Origin: a bacterium UBP18_UBA7526 | GTDB taxonomy: Bacteria; UBP18; UBA7526 | Direction: 5' to 3' | Assembly: GCA_002478245.1 (NCBI GenBank) | Contig: DLMW01000074.1 | Span: 2,945 to 14,516 of the forward strand | Length of the DNA: 11,572 nt | Shown: one piece after another, positions 1-5,648 of the stretch | Position numbering within the stretch: the first letter of the stretch is position 1 | Layout: each line of letters begins with the position of its first letter | Translations under genes and position numbers: made by a program | The notes under the pieces: generated by a model | What the model was told of the DNA's origin: nothing | Seen by the model: only the letters and a program-made list of their open reading frames with translations | Databases searched by the model: none

Positions 1-188
1 AACCAGGCGCGTAATTCGGATAGAATGGCTTGGGTCCTGATGTATTCCTTCCTCTTCAGGGTTTGGTTGGTGGTTCTCCCCAATTGACAATAGATGCAGT
101 TGAAGGTGCAGGTCTTAAAAGGGACAAGGTCCACTCCCAAAGAGATCCCCAATCTTCTTGACGGCACTGGTCCGAAGACATACTTCAT
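1..188 (-). CDS. Radical SAM Fe-S protein, N-terminal part only
   Basis: Reading the minus strand from an ATG at 188 gives 62 codons before the window edge cuts the gene. The start reads MKYVFGPVPSRRLGISLGVD, followed by a CxxxCxxC cluster motif at Cys27, Cys31 and Cys34 (CTFNCIYC). That spacing is the classic radical SAM site that binds a [4Fe-4S] cluster and S-adenosylmethionine. The FGPVPSRRLG opening and the YCQLGRTT stretch after the third Cys are typical of the COG0731-like group of radical SAM oxidoreductases, whose substrate is mostly unknown. A purine-rich site (AGAAGGGCAG) lies upstream, and a strong promoter about 18 nt above the probable transcript start supports this ATG. The rest of the protein lies outside the window, so the precise function cannot be assigned. 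Confidence 0.87.
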   Translation of the reverse strand, partial: MKYVFGPVPSRRLGISLGVDLVPFKTCTFNCIYCQLGRTTNQTLKRKEYIRTQAILSELRAW

Positions 189-212
189 CTTTTTCTGCCC
201 TTCTATTTTTTA

Positions 213-241
213 AGTATACCACGCATCCAAAATAATGTCAA
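213..241 (-). promoter_or_regulatory. Sigma-70-type promoter for the radical SAM gene
   Basis: On the minus strand there is a perfect -35 box TTGACA (236-241), a 17-bp spacer, and a -10 box TATACT (213-218, five of six consensus bases). The expected transcript start is near 206, giving a leader of about 18 nt before the ATG at 188. The -35 box overlaps the end of the U-tract of the terminator just upstream. Confidence 0.78.
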
Positions 242-249
242 AAAGAAAA

Positions 250-297
250 GCGTCCGTCCCGCTCCGTCCATCGAAAATGGCCAGACGGGTCGGACGC
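250..297 (-). terminator. Rho-independent terminator of the M23 peptidase gene
   Basis: A GC-rich inverted repeat pairs 250-261 (GCGTCCGTCCCG) with 286-297 (CGGGTCGGACGC), 11 of 12 positions paired. A small inner hairpin CCAT/ATGG (268-271/277-280) sits in its loop. Read on the minus strand, the stem is followed by a T-rich tract (CTTTTCTTTTTGAC). It lies 37 nt past the stop codon of the peptidase gene, so it most likely ends that transcript. Read on the plus strand it is not followed by a clear T-run. Confidence 0.85.
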
Positions 298-334
298 CTT
301 ATTTATGACAGTTCGTATTAGTTTATTCGCGTCT

Positions 335-1210
335 CTAGTAGCCCTCTCTTCCGATGTCTTCTAAGTTAACAATGTAGAGCATGGGGTCGACCGGTTTACC
401 CAGTCTATATACTTCATAATGAACATGGGGCCCAGTGGTGCGACCGCTCGCCCCCAATTCTGCAATCTGATCGTATCTCTTCACCTCTTGACCTGTCTTA
501 ACAAGATTCCTTCTATTATGAGTATAGCGGGTTTCGAAGCCATATCCATGAGCAATAATCACCACCCTTCCCCAGGTTCCCTTCTCTCCCGAGAACCTTA
601 CTACGCCATCTGCCGCGGCAATAATTGGGGTTCCCGGCCGAGCAGCCAGATCCAGCCCTTCATGCATTCTCCAGCGTCTGGTGTAAGGATCCCGGCGCCC
701 GCCAAATTTGGAGGCAAGCCAGGCCCTTCCTTCTACCGGGCTAATCGAAGGGGTATGAGCCAGTCTTATGGTCTGCCCTTCCAATATCTGGGAGAGTTCT
801 TCCAGACTCTTAGCCTGTAAGACCGCCCGCTTCTCCAAAGCCCGCACATCCTCTATAGCCAGGGCAGGCTTCTCTTCAATATATCTTAAGAGGTTGGATA
901 GCCCCGAAGGCCCGCCCGTGGCGAGCTCCTCTTTTTCCGTGCCGGTCATTATCCTTAGTTTTGTCTCCAGCTCTCCCACTACCCTCATGGCTTTCTCAAA
1001 TTCACTCACCTCTGCCACTAACTCCTTATTTATCCTTAGAATCCTTCTATACTCGTGATATCTTGTGAGAAAGAGGGTGGAGGTAACCAGAAGAAGACAG
1101 AAGATAAAGGGCAGGCAAAAGAAGATGGAATAGGAGATGTGCAGACTTTTAGTCCTCTTCTGGCTATGGGGGATGAACATAATGGTTAAGAACTTCTTGG
1201 GCTTTACCAT
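335..1210 (-). CDS. M23 (LytM-type) zinc metallopeptidase, membrane-anchored
   Basis: A 291-residue protein predicted to cleave peptidoglycan cross-links, or to regulate such cleavage, outside the cytoplasmic membrane. It has a basic cytoplasmic N-terminus, one hydrophobic anchor (about 27-49), a charged coiled-coil-like stretch (about 52-95 and 112-145), and a C-terminal LytM domain (about 160-280). The zinc site is complete: H183 and D187 (HEGLD) and H264, with probable catalytic H231 (YTH) and H262 (HVH). The domain motifs GTPIIAA, GDGVV-like ADGVV and GRTTGPHVHYEV are canonical, so it looks active rather than a degenerate EnvC/NlpD-like activator. The ATG at 1210 is preceded by GGAGGAG, and a promoter lies just upstream, so it is probably transcribed alone. 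It could serve in cell division or general wall turnover; the sequence does not say which. Confidence 0.93.
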   Translation of the reverse strand: MVKPKKFLTIMFIPHSQKRTKSLHISYSIFFCLPFIFCLLLVTSTLFLTRYHEYRRILRINKELVAEVSEFEKAMRVVGELETKLRIMTGTEKEELATGGPSGLSNLLRYIEEKPALAIEDVRALEKRAVLQAKSLEELSQILEGQTIRLAHTPSISPVEGRAWLASKFGGRRDPYTRRWRMHEGLDLAARPGTPIIAAADGVVRFSGEKGTWGRVVIIAHGYGFETRYTHNRRNLVKTGQEVKRYDQIAELGASGRTTGPHVHYEVYRLGKPVDPMLYIVNLEDIGREGY

Positions 1211-1226
1211 TTCTCCTCCAGTGCTT

Positions 1227-1255
1227 AGTTTAGACTACTTTCTTTAGATTGTCAA
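1227..1255 (-). promoter_or_regulatory. Sigma-70-type promoter for the M23 peptidase gene
   Basis: On the minus strand, TTGACA (1250-1255) is followed after 17 bp by TAAACT (1227-1232, four of six matches to TATAAT). The predicted transcript would begin near 1220, leaving a very short leader of about 10 nt that still contains the GGAGGAG ribosome-binding site. Confidence 0.65.
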
Positions 1256-1396
1256 GTCTTGGACACGAATTTCTTTGTATTGCTTACTGCTTGGGTCTAT
1301 GAGACACGAATAGTCGCGAATTATAATTAACGTTTTAAAGGATGATAGCACCTGAGTAGATAAATACCCTCTTATTAAGGAGAATTTCCAACGGGG

Positions 1397-1425
1397 TTGA
1401 CAGACCTATTCTTTTGTGTTAATTT
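1397..1425 (+). promoter_or_regulatory. Sigma-70-type promoter upstream of the epimerase
   Basis: A perfect TTGACA (1397-1402) is followed after 17 bp by TAATTT (1420-1425), a weak -10 match. Transcription would start near 1432, about 169 nt before the epimerase ATG, so the transcript would carry a long leader. The 1211-1600 gap holds this promoter, the divergent peptidase promoter, and the structured leader described next; no gene was seen in it. Confidence 0.55.
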
Positions 1426-1452
1426 AGATAACAGTGAATAGAGTAGCTATTA

Positions 1453-1578
1453 GAACAAGGATCAAAGATCCAGCATCTGTGTCTAAGAGGCGAAGATGGG
1501 AATCCTAATCACAGGAGGGGCGGAGGTTCACCCCGCAGCAACCTTTAAAAAGCTAAATCGGTATCCTACATTTTGTTC
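1453..1578 (+). promoter_or_regulatory. Candidate structured 5' leader RNA (unassigned cis-regulatory element)
   Basis: Between the promoter and the ribosome-binding site the leader can close on itself. GAACAA (1453-1458) pairs with TTGTTC (1573-1578) and GGAT (1459-1462) with ATCC (1563-1566), enclosing about 100 nt. Inside are a hairpin CATCT/AGATG (1474-1478/1494-1498) extended by GTC/GGC (1481-1483/1489-1491), and a hairpin TCCT/AGGA (1503-1506/1513-1516). There is also a stem GCGG/CCGC (1520-1523/1533-1536) whose loop AGGTT (1524-1528) can pair with AACCT (1540-1544) to form a pseudoknot. GGATC (1459-1463) can instead pair locally with GATCC (1467-1471), so the closing helix has an alternative. 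CTAATC (1505-1510) can pair with GATTAG (1584-1589) just before the ribosome-binding site. This resembles a riboswitch-like layout, but I could not match it to a known class. Confidence 0.4.
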
Positions 1579-1600
1579 GCACCTGATTAGAGAGGAATGA

Positions 1601-2500
1601 ATGAAGATATTGATCACTGGTGGTGCGGGGTTCATCGGCTCTAATCTCGCTTTAACCTTACAAAAGGATAATGGGGTCATAGTAATAGATAATCTTTCAA
1701 GCGGCAATAGAGAGAATCTAAGAGGCTTCCAAGGAGACTTGATAATAGATGATATTACCAGTATGGACCTTGCGAAGGATTTTAAGGATGTCGATGTCGT
1801 CTTCCATCAGGCTTCAATCACAGATACTACCTTAAGTGATGAGAAAAAGATGAGGGAGGTCAATCTTGGGGGATTCAAGAGGATATTGGACTTTGCCCTA
1901 AGGGAGGAAGCGATCCTAGTCTATGCCTCATCTGCCGGGGTCTATGGGAATGGTCCCTGTCCTATGAGGGAAGACCAAGAATTACTTCCTCAGAATGCCT
2001 ATGCCCGTTCCAAGTCCCTTATGGATGAAGAGGCCATGAGATATAAGGATAGGATAAGGATAGTGGGCTTAAGGTACTTCAATGTCTATGGCCCGCGAGA
2101 GAAATATAAGAAGAAGGCTTCTAGCATGATCTATCAGCTCGCCTGCCAGATGAAAGCGGCCAAGAGACCGAGGATCTTTAAGTATGGGGAGCAGTCCCGG
2201 GACTTCATCTATGTAAAGGATGCGGTCGATGCTACCATAAAGGCCCTAAGAGCCAAGGAGTCAGGGATCGTGAATGTGGCAACAGGGGTAGCCACAACCT
2301 TTAACAGGATAATAGAGATCCTAAACGAGGTTCTGGGAACATCTTATGAGCCAGAGTACTTTGATAACCCTTACCCCTTCTATCAGAATGAGACCAGAGC
2401 AGATACTAAAAGAGCAGAGGAACTATTGGGCTTTAAAGCAGAATATAGCATTGAAGAGGGAATCAGGGACTACCTAACAACGATGAAAAATGAAAATTGA
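1601..2500 (+). CDS. NAD-dependent sugar-nucleotide epimerase (HldD/GalE-like, extended SDR)
   Basis: A 299-residue extended short-chain dehydrogenase/reductase acting on nucleotide-activated sugars in the cytoplasm. The Rossmann motif GGAGFIG is at 7-13, and D30 after the second strand (VIVIDNLSSG) favours NAD over NADP. The catalytic set is S110/S111 with Y134 and K138 (YARSK). The substrate half contains RYFNVYGPRE (158-167) and SRDFIYVKD (199-207). The NVYGPRE...ASSMIYQL...Q pattern is closest to ADP-glyceromanno-heptose 6-epimerase (HldD), an LPS-core enzyme of about 310 residues; a UDP-glucose 4-epimerase role is the main alternative. The ATG at 1601 follows AGAGGA at 1591-1596. The last residues (TMKNEN) are encoded by an AT-rich inverted repeat and may not be native family sequence. 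It has its own promoter and a long leader. Confidence 0.88.
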   Translation: MKILITGGAGFIGSNLALTLQKDNGVIVIDNLSSGNRENLRGFQGDLIIDDITSMDLAKDFKDVDVVFHQASITDTTLSDEKKMREVNLGGFKRILDFALREEAILVYASSAGVYGNGPCPMREDQELLPQNAYARSKSLMDEEAMRYKDRIRIVGLRYFNVYGPREKYKKKASSMIYQLACQMKAAKRPRIFKYGEQSRDFIYVKDAVDATIKALRAKESGIVNVATGVATTFNRIIEILNEVLGTSYEPEYFDNPYPFYQNETRADTKRAEELLGFKAEYSIEEGIRDYLTTMKNEN

Positions 2501-2538
2501 TAAGAAAAAATTTTTACTTTTACTTTTTAATTTTTAAT
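2483..2538. repeat. AT-rich inverted repeat at the epimerase 3' end
   Basis: Two 28-bp arms (2483-2510 and 2511-2538) abut with no loop and are complementary at 21 of 28 positions by my count. The right arm is built of tandem T-rich units (TTTTTAC, TTTTAC, TTTTTAA, TTTTTAA). The stretch is almost free of G and C, unlike both flanking genes. It covers the last codons of the epimerase and the gap to the next gene. It could be a small mobile palindromic repeat or simply low-complexity DNA. Confidence 0.5.
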
Positions 2539-2550
2539 TGGGGGCAAAGC

Positions 2551-3597
2551 ATGATAACCAAGAAAGAGGTTTTGAGTGAGGAAGTAGAGCAGGTCGATCT
2601 GGAGAAGGTGAAGGATATTAGGGGACTGTTGAAGTCCTTTGGGAGATCATCCATCCAGTCACGGAACTTAAATAGATGCCTCCAGGTCTATGAGGACTGC
2701 CTGAAGGATCCGGATCGGCCTCTGATCTTCTTAGGATTGGCCGGTCCCATGATGGCTGGGGGCATGAGAAAGGTTATCCGGGATATGATAGAATATAATC
2801 TGGTCGATTGCCTGGTGGCTACGGGTGGAAACCTCTATCAGGACTTCGCTCTGGCTACAGGTAGTAAGTTCTATATGGGAACCCCCTATGCCGATGATGT
2901 TCTGTTAAGAGAGTTATACATCAATCGCATCTACGATACCTATGTGGATGAGGCAGACTTCGATAGAACGGATAAGGCGATATGTGAAATTGCCGATAGA
3001 CTTCCCAGAAGGACCTATTCCTCAAGCGAATTCTTAAGGATATTGGGAAAGAAACTACAGGATAAAGACTCCATTCTATATACTGCGGCCAAGCATGCTA
3101 TCCCGGTGATCTGTCCCGCGCTCAATGATAGTTCCATCGGCATCGCTCTCACCATGCATTACTATCGGAATAAGGACCACATCGTAATCGACGCCATCCT
3201 GGATAACTATGAGATCACCCAGATGGTCATGAAGACTAAGAAGACGGGAGTGGTCTATGTCTCTGGTGGCTATCCCAAGAACTTCATCCAGCAGGCAACG
3301 GTTACCCTGGAGTGTTTAGGGATCATCCCCCGTGGCCAGACGAAGGGGCACGACTACGCTATACAATTGACAGCAGATGCTCCCCACTGGGGAGGTTTAT
3401 CGGGATGCACCTTGCGAGAGGCCCAGTCCTGGGGGAAGGTGGCCAAGAAGGCCAGAAAAGCCACTACCTACATTGACGCCACTATTGGTTTACCCCTTTT
3501 AGTGGGTGCTATCTTGCAAGGGAAGGCATATAAAAAGAGGAAGAGGCTCAAGCTCAACTGGCGAAATCATCACCTGATTAGTCTGAAAGAGAAATAA
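2551..3597 (+). CDS. Deoxyhypusine synthase-like protein (probable polyamine aminobutyltransferase)
   Basis: Starting at the ATG at 2551 the protein has 348 residues. An upstream in-frame ATG at 2497 would add only a low-complexity hydrophobic tail from the AT-rich repeat, whereas GGGGGC lies 7 nt before 2551. It belongs to the NAD-dependent deoxyhypusine synthase family: LAGPMMAGGMRKVI (about 63-76) and VDCLVATGGNLYQD (about 85-98) are family motifs, and the segment REAQSWGK places the imine-forming lysine at K296. Bacteria have no eIF5A, so the true product is not hypusine. Relatives transfer the aminobutyl group of spermidine to small amines, for example to form homospermidine. The PKNF and GHDYAIQLTADAPHWGG segments match the bacterial DHS-like branch rather than eukaryotic enzymes, which have a His-His pair after PK. 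It follows the epimerase by 50 nt with no obvious promoter of its own. Confidence 0.87.
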   Translation: MITKKEVLSEEVEQVDLEKVKDIRGLLKSFGRSSIQSRNLNRCLQVYEDCLKDPDRPLIFLGLAGPMMAGGMRKVIRDMIEYNLVDCLVATGGNLYQDFALATGSKFYMGTPYADDVLLRELYINRIYDTYVDEADFDRTDKAICEIADRLPRRTYSSSEFLRILGKKLQDKDSILYTAAKHAIPVICPALNDSSIGIALTMHYYRNKDHIVIDAILDNYEITQMVMKTKKTGVVYVSGGYPKNFIQQATVTLECLGIIPRGQTKGHDYAIQLTADAPHWGGLSGCTLREAQSWGKVAKKARKATTYIDATIGLPLLVGAILQGKAYKKRKRLKLNWRNHHLISLKEK

Positions 3598-3643
3598 AAA
3601 AGTTAATATCGGTTGCTTTGAAAAAAAGCGAAGCGAACGCCAG

Positions 3644-3689
3644 AGGGGCGACAGCCCCTATGGAAGTATCTCCCAAGGAGATATCTTGG
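3644..3689 (+). other. Cluster of short hairpins between the DHS-like gene and malate dehydrogenase
   Basis: The 140-nt gap contains AGGGGC-GACA-GCCCCT (3644-3659, 6-bp stem). It is followed by two overlapping, mutually exclusive hairpins: TATCTCC/GGAGATA (3667-3673/3677-3683) and CCAAG/CTTGG (3673-3677/3685-3689). No T-run follows either, so a rho-independent terminator is unlikely. They may affect mRNA processing or be part of a dispersed repeat. Confidence 0.45.
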
Positions 3690-3728
3690 TTAGATGGGAT
3701 TGAGAGAAGATACCTCAGGATTACATAG
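3660..3728 (+). other. Possible 22-codon small ORF before malate dehydrogenase
   Basis: An ATG at 3660 opens a 22-codon frame (MEVSPKEISWLDGIERRY, then four residues) ending in TAG at 3726-3728, only 9 nt before the malate dehydrogenase ATG. The frame is open back to 3582 and could start earlier at TTG 3618. Codon choice (AGA, AGG, ATA, GGG) matches the neighbours, and the TAG overlaps the AGGA that serves the next gene. No separate good ribosome-binding site was found and I recognise no homologue, so it may be chance. Confidence 0.15.
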
Positions 3729-3737
3729 GAAACCCTA

Positions 3738-4691
3738 ATGGAAAAGGGTGGGGTTAAGAGTAAGGTCAGTATCATTGGGGCAGGAAACGTAGGCGCCATG
3801 ATCGGCATGAGGGTTGCGGAGAGCAACCTATGCGATGTAGTCTTATTGGATGTGATAGAGGGCCTTCCCCAAGGTAAGGCCCTGGATCTTTCTACTGCCG
3901 CACCAATTGTGGGCCATAGTCGAAAGATCATCGGGACCAATGACTATAGAGAGATCGTGGGCTCGGATATTGTAGTCATTAGCGCCGGATTAAGCCGGAA
4001 GCCAGGGATGGAGAGGAGGGATTTATTAAGGAAGAATGCCAATATTGTGAAGGAGGTGGTCTCAAAGGTCACCACTTACTCCCCAGACTCCATAATACTC
4101 GTGGTCACCAACCCCTTAGATGCCATGACCTACTTAGCATATAAGCTAAGTGGCTTTAAATCGCAGAGGGTCTTTGGGATGGCTGGGGTCTTGGATGCTG
4201 CCCGATTCAGCACCTTGATCGCCCAGGAATTGAATGTGCCGGTTTCAGAGATTGAGGCCATGGTCCTGGGGGGTCATGATCAGACCATGGTGCCCCTGCC
4301 TCGCCATTCTAAGGTTTCTGGTGTCCCCCTCTCCCATTTACTCCCTAAAGAGAGGATAGAGGAGCTCATACTAAAGACTCGTGAGACTGGGGCAAGGATC
4401 GTCTCATTCCTAAAAACAGGTAGCGCCTATTATGCTCCATCAGCCTCAGCCTACTCCATGATTGAGTCTATAGTTAGAGATAAAAAGGAGATCATGCCTA
4501 CTTCTGCCTACTTATCAGGCCAATACGGTTTAGAGGATATCTGTATCGGTGTCCCGGCAAGGTTGGGCAGAGAAGGGATAGAAGAGATAGTGGAGTTAGA
4601 ATTAGATGAAGAGGAGAGAGAGGCTTTCCATAGATCGGCAGAGAGCATAAAAGAATCTATTAAGGAATTGATGGTAGTAATTGAAGAATAA
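3738..4691 (+). CDS. mdh: Malate dehydrogenase (LDH-like NAD-dependent type)
   Basis: A 317-residue cytoplasmic enzyme that interconverts L-malate and oxaloacetate with NAD. The Rossmann motif GAGNVG is at 14-19 and D38 suits NAD. The substrate loop reads SRKPGMERRDL, placing R87 and R93 at the two arginines that mark malate rather than lactate specificity (lactate dehydrogenases have Gln at the first). The catalytic pair is D153 and H180 (GGHDQTMVPL), with N125 in VTNPLD and the substrate-binding R156 (DAARF). Length matches the family. The ATG at 3738 follows AGGA at 3727-3730. The 3' end overlaps the likely TTG start of larE by 11 nt, implying translational coupling. A 2-hydroxyacid dehydrogenase joined to NPN-cofactor genes suggests that it works with a LarA-type racemase or epimerase. 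Confidence 0.94.
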   Translation: MEKGGVKSKVSIIGAGNVGAMIGMRVAESNLCDVVLLDVIEGLPQGKALDLSTAAPIVGHSRKIIGTNDYREIVGSDIVVISAGLSRKPGMERRDLLRKNANIVKEVVSKVTTYSPDSIILVVTNPLDAMTYLAYKLSGFKSQRVFGMAGVLDAARFSTLIAQELNVPVSEIEAMVLGGHDQTMVPLPRHSKVSGVPLSHLLPKERIEELILKTRETGARIVSFLKTGSAYYAPSASAYSMIESIVRDKKEIMPTSAYLSGQYGLEDICIGVPARLGREGIEEIVELELDEEEREAFHRSAESIKESIKELMVVIEE

Positions 4692-5499
4692 AAAGTTGAA
4701 GAGGCTTGAAGAGAATTTGAAAAGGATGCAGAGTGCTCTGGTTGCCTTCTCTGGTGGGGTGGATTCCACATTTCTATTGAAGGTAGCCTCTCGGGCCTTG
4801 GGCGATAGCGTAATGGCCGTAACCTCCTCCTCGCCCATCCACTTCCCTTATGAAGTGAAGGAAGCGAAGGAGTTGGCTAGGGCGTTTCGGGTAAGGCATA
4901 TCACCTTCCATTCCCGGGAATGTGAGAATAAAGATTTTATTAAAAATACGATTGACAGATGCTATTATTGTAAGAAAGAACTTTTTAAGGGATTAAAAAG
5001 AATTGCCCGAGAGAATGATCTCAAGTTTGTCCTCGATGGTTCAAACTACGATGATCTGGAGTCCTTCCGGCCAGGGAAAAGAGCCTTAAGAGAGTTAGGG
5101 ATAAGGAGCCCCTTGGCAGAGGTGGGATTGAGGAAGGAGGAGATCCGCAAACTATCTAGGGAATTAGGGCTCCCCACCTGGGATAGGCCATCCCAGACCT
5201 GCCTGGCGACCAGGATTCCCTATAGAGAGAGAATAACGAGAAAGAGATTAGAGAGGATAGAGAAGGGTGAGGAGTTTTTGAAAGGCCTTGGTCTAAAAGA
5301 GTTGCGTCTGAGGGATTATGGAGATACCGCAAGGATTGAGGTCAATCCCAAAGAGATAAGAATCCTGGTGAAAGAGGATATAAGAAAGAAGGTTATTAAT
5401 GGATTGAAGAGATTGGGCTATACCTATGTCTCTTGCGATCTGGAGGGCTATCGGAGTGGAAGCATGGATGAGGCCCTAACCTCGACAAGGTCGAGGTAA
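4681..5499 (+). CDS. larE: LarE, ATP-dependent sulfur transferase of NPN cofactor synthesis
   Basis: A PP-loop pyrophosphatase-family enzyme that adenylates the carboxylates of pyridinium-3,5-biscarboxylic acid mononucleotide and replaces them with thiocarboxylates, the second step of nickel-pincer nucleotide synthesis. The PP-loop SGGVDST is at 24-30, and PSQTCLATRIPY places C174 at the position of the sulfur-donor cysteine of Lactobacillus LarE. It also has C94 and C97 (DRCYYCKKE). Together these three cysteines match the LarE type reported to hold a [4Fe-4S] cluster and transfer sulfur catalytically, rather than sacrificing its own cysteine. No ATG fits well: TTG 4681 (overlapping mdh by 11 nt) or TTG 4696 keeps the usual N-terminal helix, while ATG 4726 would remove it. 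The C-terminal residues TSTRSR are encoded within a hairpin. Confidence 0.92.
   Translation: MKNKKLKRLEENLKRMQSALVAFSGGVDSTFLLKVASRALGDSVMAVTSSSPIHFPYEVKEAKELARAFRVRHITFHSRECENKDFIKNTIDRCYYCKKELFKGLKRIARENDLKFVLDGSNYDDLESFRPGKRALRELGIRSPLAEVGLRKEEIRKLSRELGLPTWDRPSQTCLATRIPYRERITRKRLERIEKGEEFLKGLGLKELRLRDYGDTARIEVNPKEIRILVKEDIRKKVINGLKRLGYTYVSCDLEGYRSGSMDEALTSTRSR
5479..5497 (+). repeat. Perfect 8-bp inverted repeat over the larE stop codon
   Basis: ACCTCGAC (5479-5486), loop AAG, GTCGAGGT (5490-5497) forms a perfect stem that includes the first base of the stop codon. No T-run follows (AAATCTTCGG), so it is not a standard terminator; it may protect the mRNA 3' end or mark a processing site. 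Confidence 0.45.
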
Positions 5500-5602
5500 A
5501 TCTTCGGCTATTGCCAGTGAAACGAGCGGTTACAATTTCGTAGATCCCGTTATCTCCGAACTATGGGGTCTTTAATCAAATCAAAAGTCTGGATTTTGGT
5601 GT

Positions 5603-5631
5603 TTGTTTCTTGGTTATCGGTGTATTGTAAT
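5603..5631 (+). promoter_or_regulatory. Weak candidate promoter before larB
   Basis: In the 149-nt gap between larE and larB, TTGTTT (5603-5608) lies 17 bp before TGTAAT (5626-5631, five of six matches to the -10 consensus). The -35 box is poor, and the transcript would start about 11 nt before the ATG. A weak hairpin AGATCCC/GGGGTCT (5542-5548/5565-5571) lies upstream. larB may simply be read through from larE. Confidence 0.22.
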
Positions 5632-5648
5632 TCGTTGAGGATACATCT

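Noticed and set aside
419..1058. Plus-strand open frames opposite the M23 peptidase gene.
   Set aside because: They are antisense to a gene with complete motifs, promoter and terminator, and their translations have no recognisable domain.
1524..1556. Resemblance to a preQ1-I riboswitch: stem AGGTT/AACCT, A-rich tail, loop AGC able to pair with GCT at 1552-1554.
   Set aside because: The conserved loop bases and the AAAAAACUA tail are not matched, no queuosine gene is near, and the fold competes with the GCGG/CCGC stem. Kept only as part of an unassigned leader.
1535..1560. GCAGCAACC followed by GCTAAATC looks like pieces of a SAM-I riboswitch.
   Set aside because: The order and spacing of the SAM-I helices, the kink-turn and the GGTGC element are absent, and no methionine gene follows.
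2497..2550. Start of the DHS-like protein at the upstream ATG, adding 18 residues.
   Set aside because: The extension is low-complexity sequence from the AT-rich repeat and has no family counterpart; ATG 2551 has a better ribosome-binding site.
1580..3581. Identical 11-mer CACCTGATTAG at 1580-1590 and 3571-3581 as a possible shared regulatory site.
   Set aside because: Matches of this length are expected by chance in a window this size, and the second copy lies inside coding sequence.
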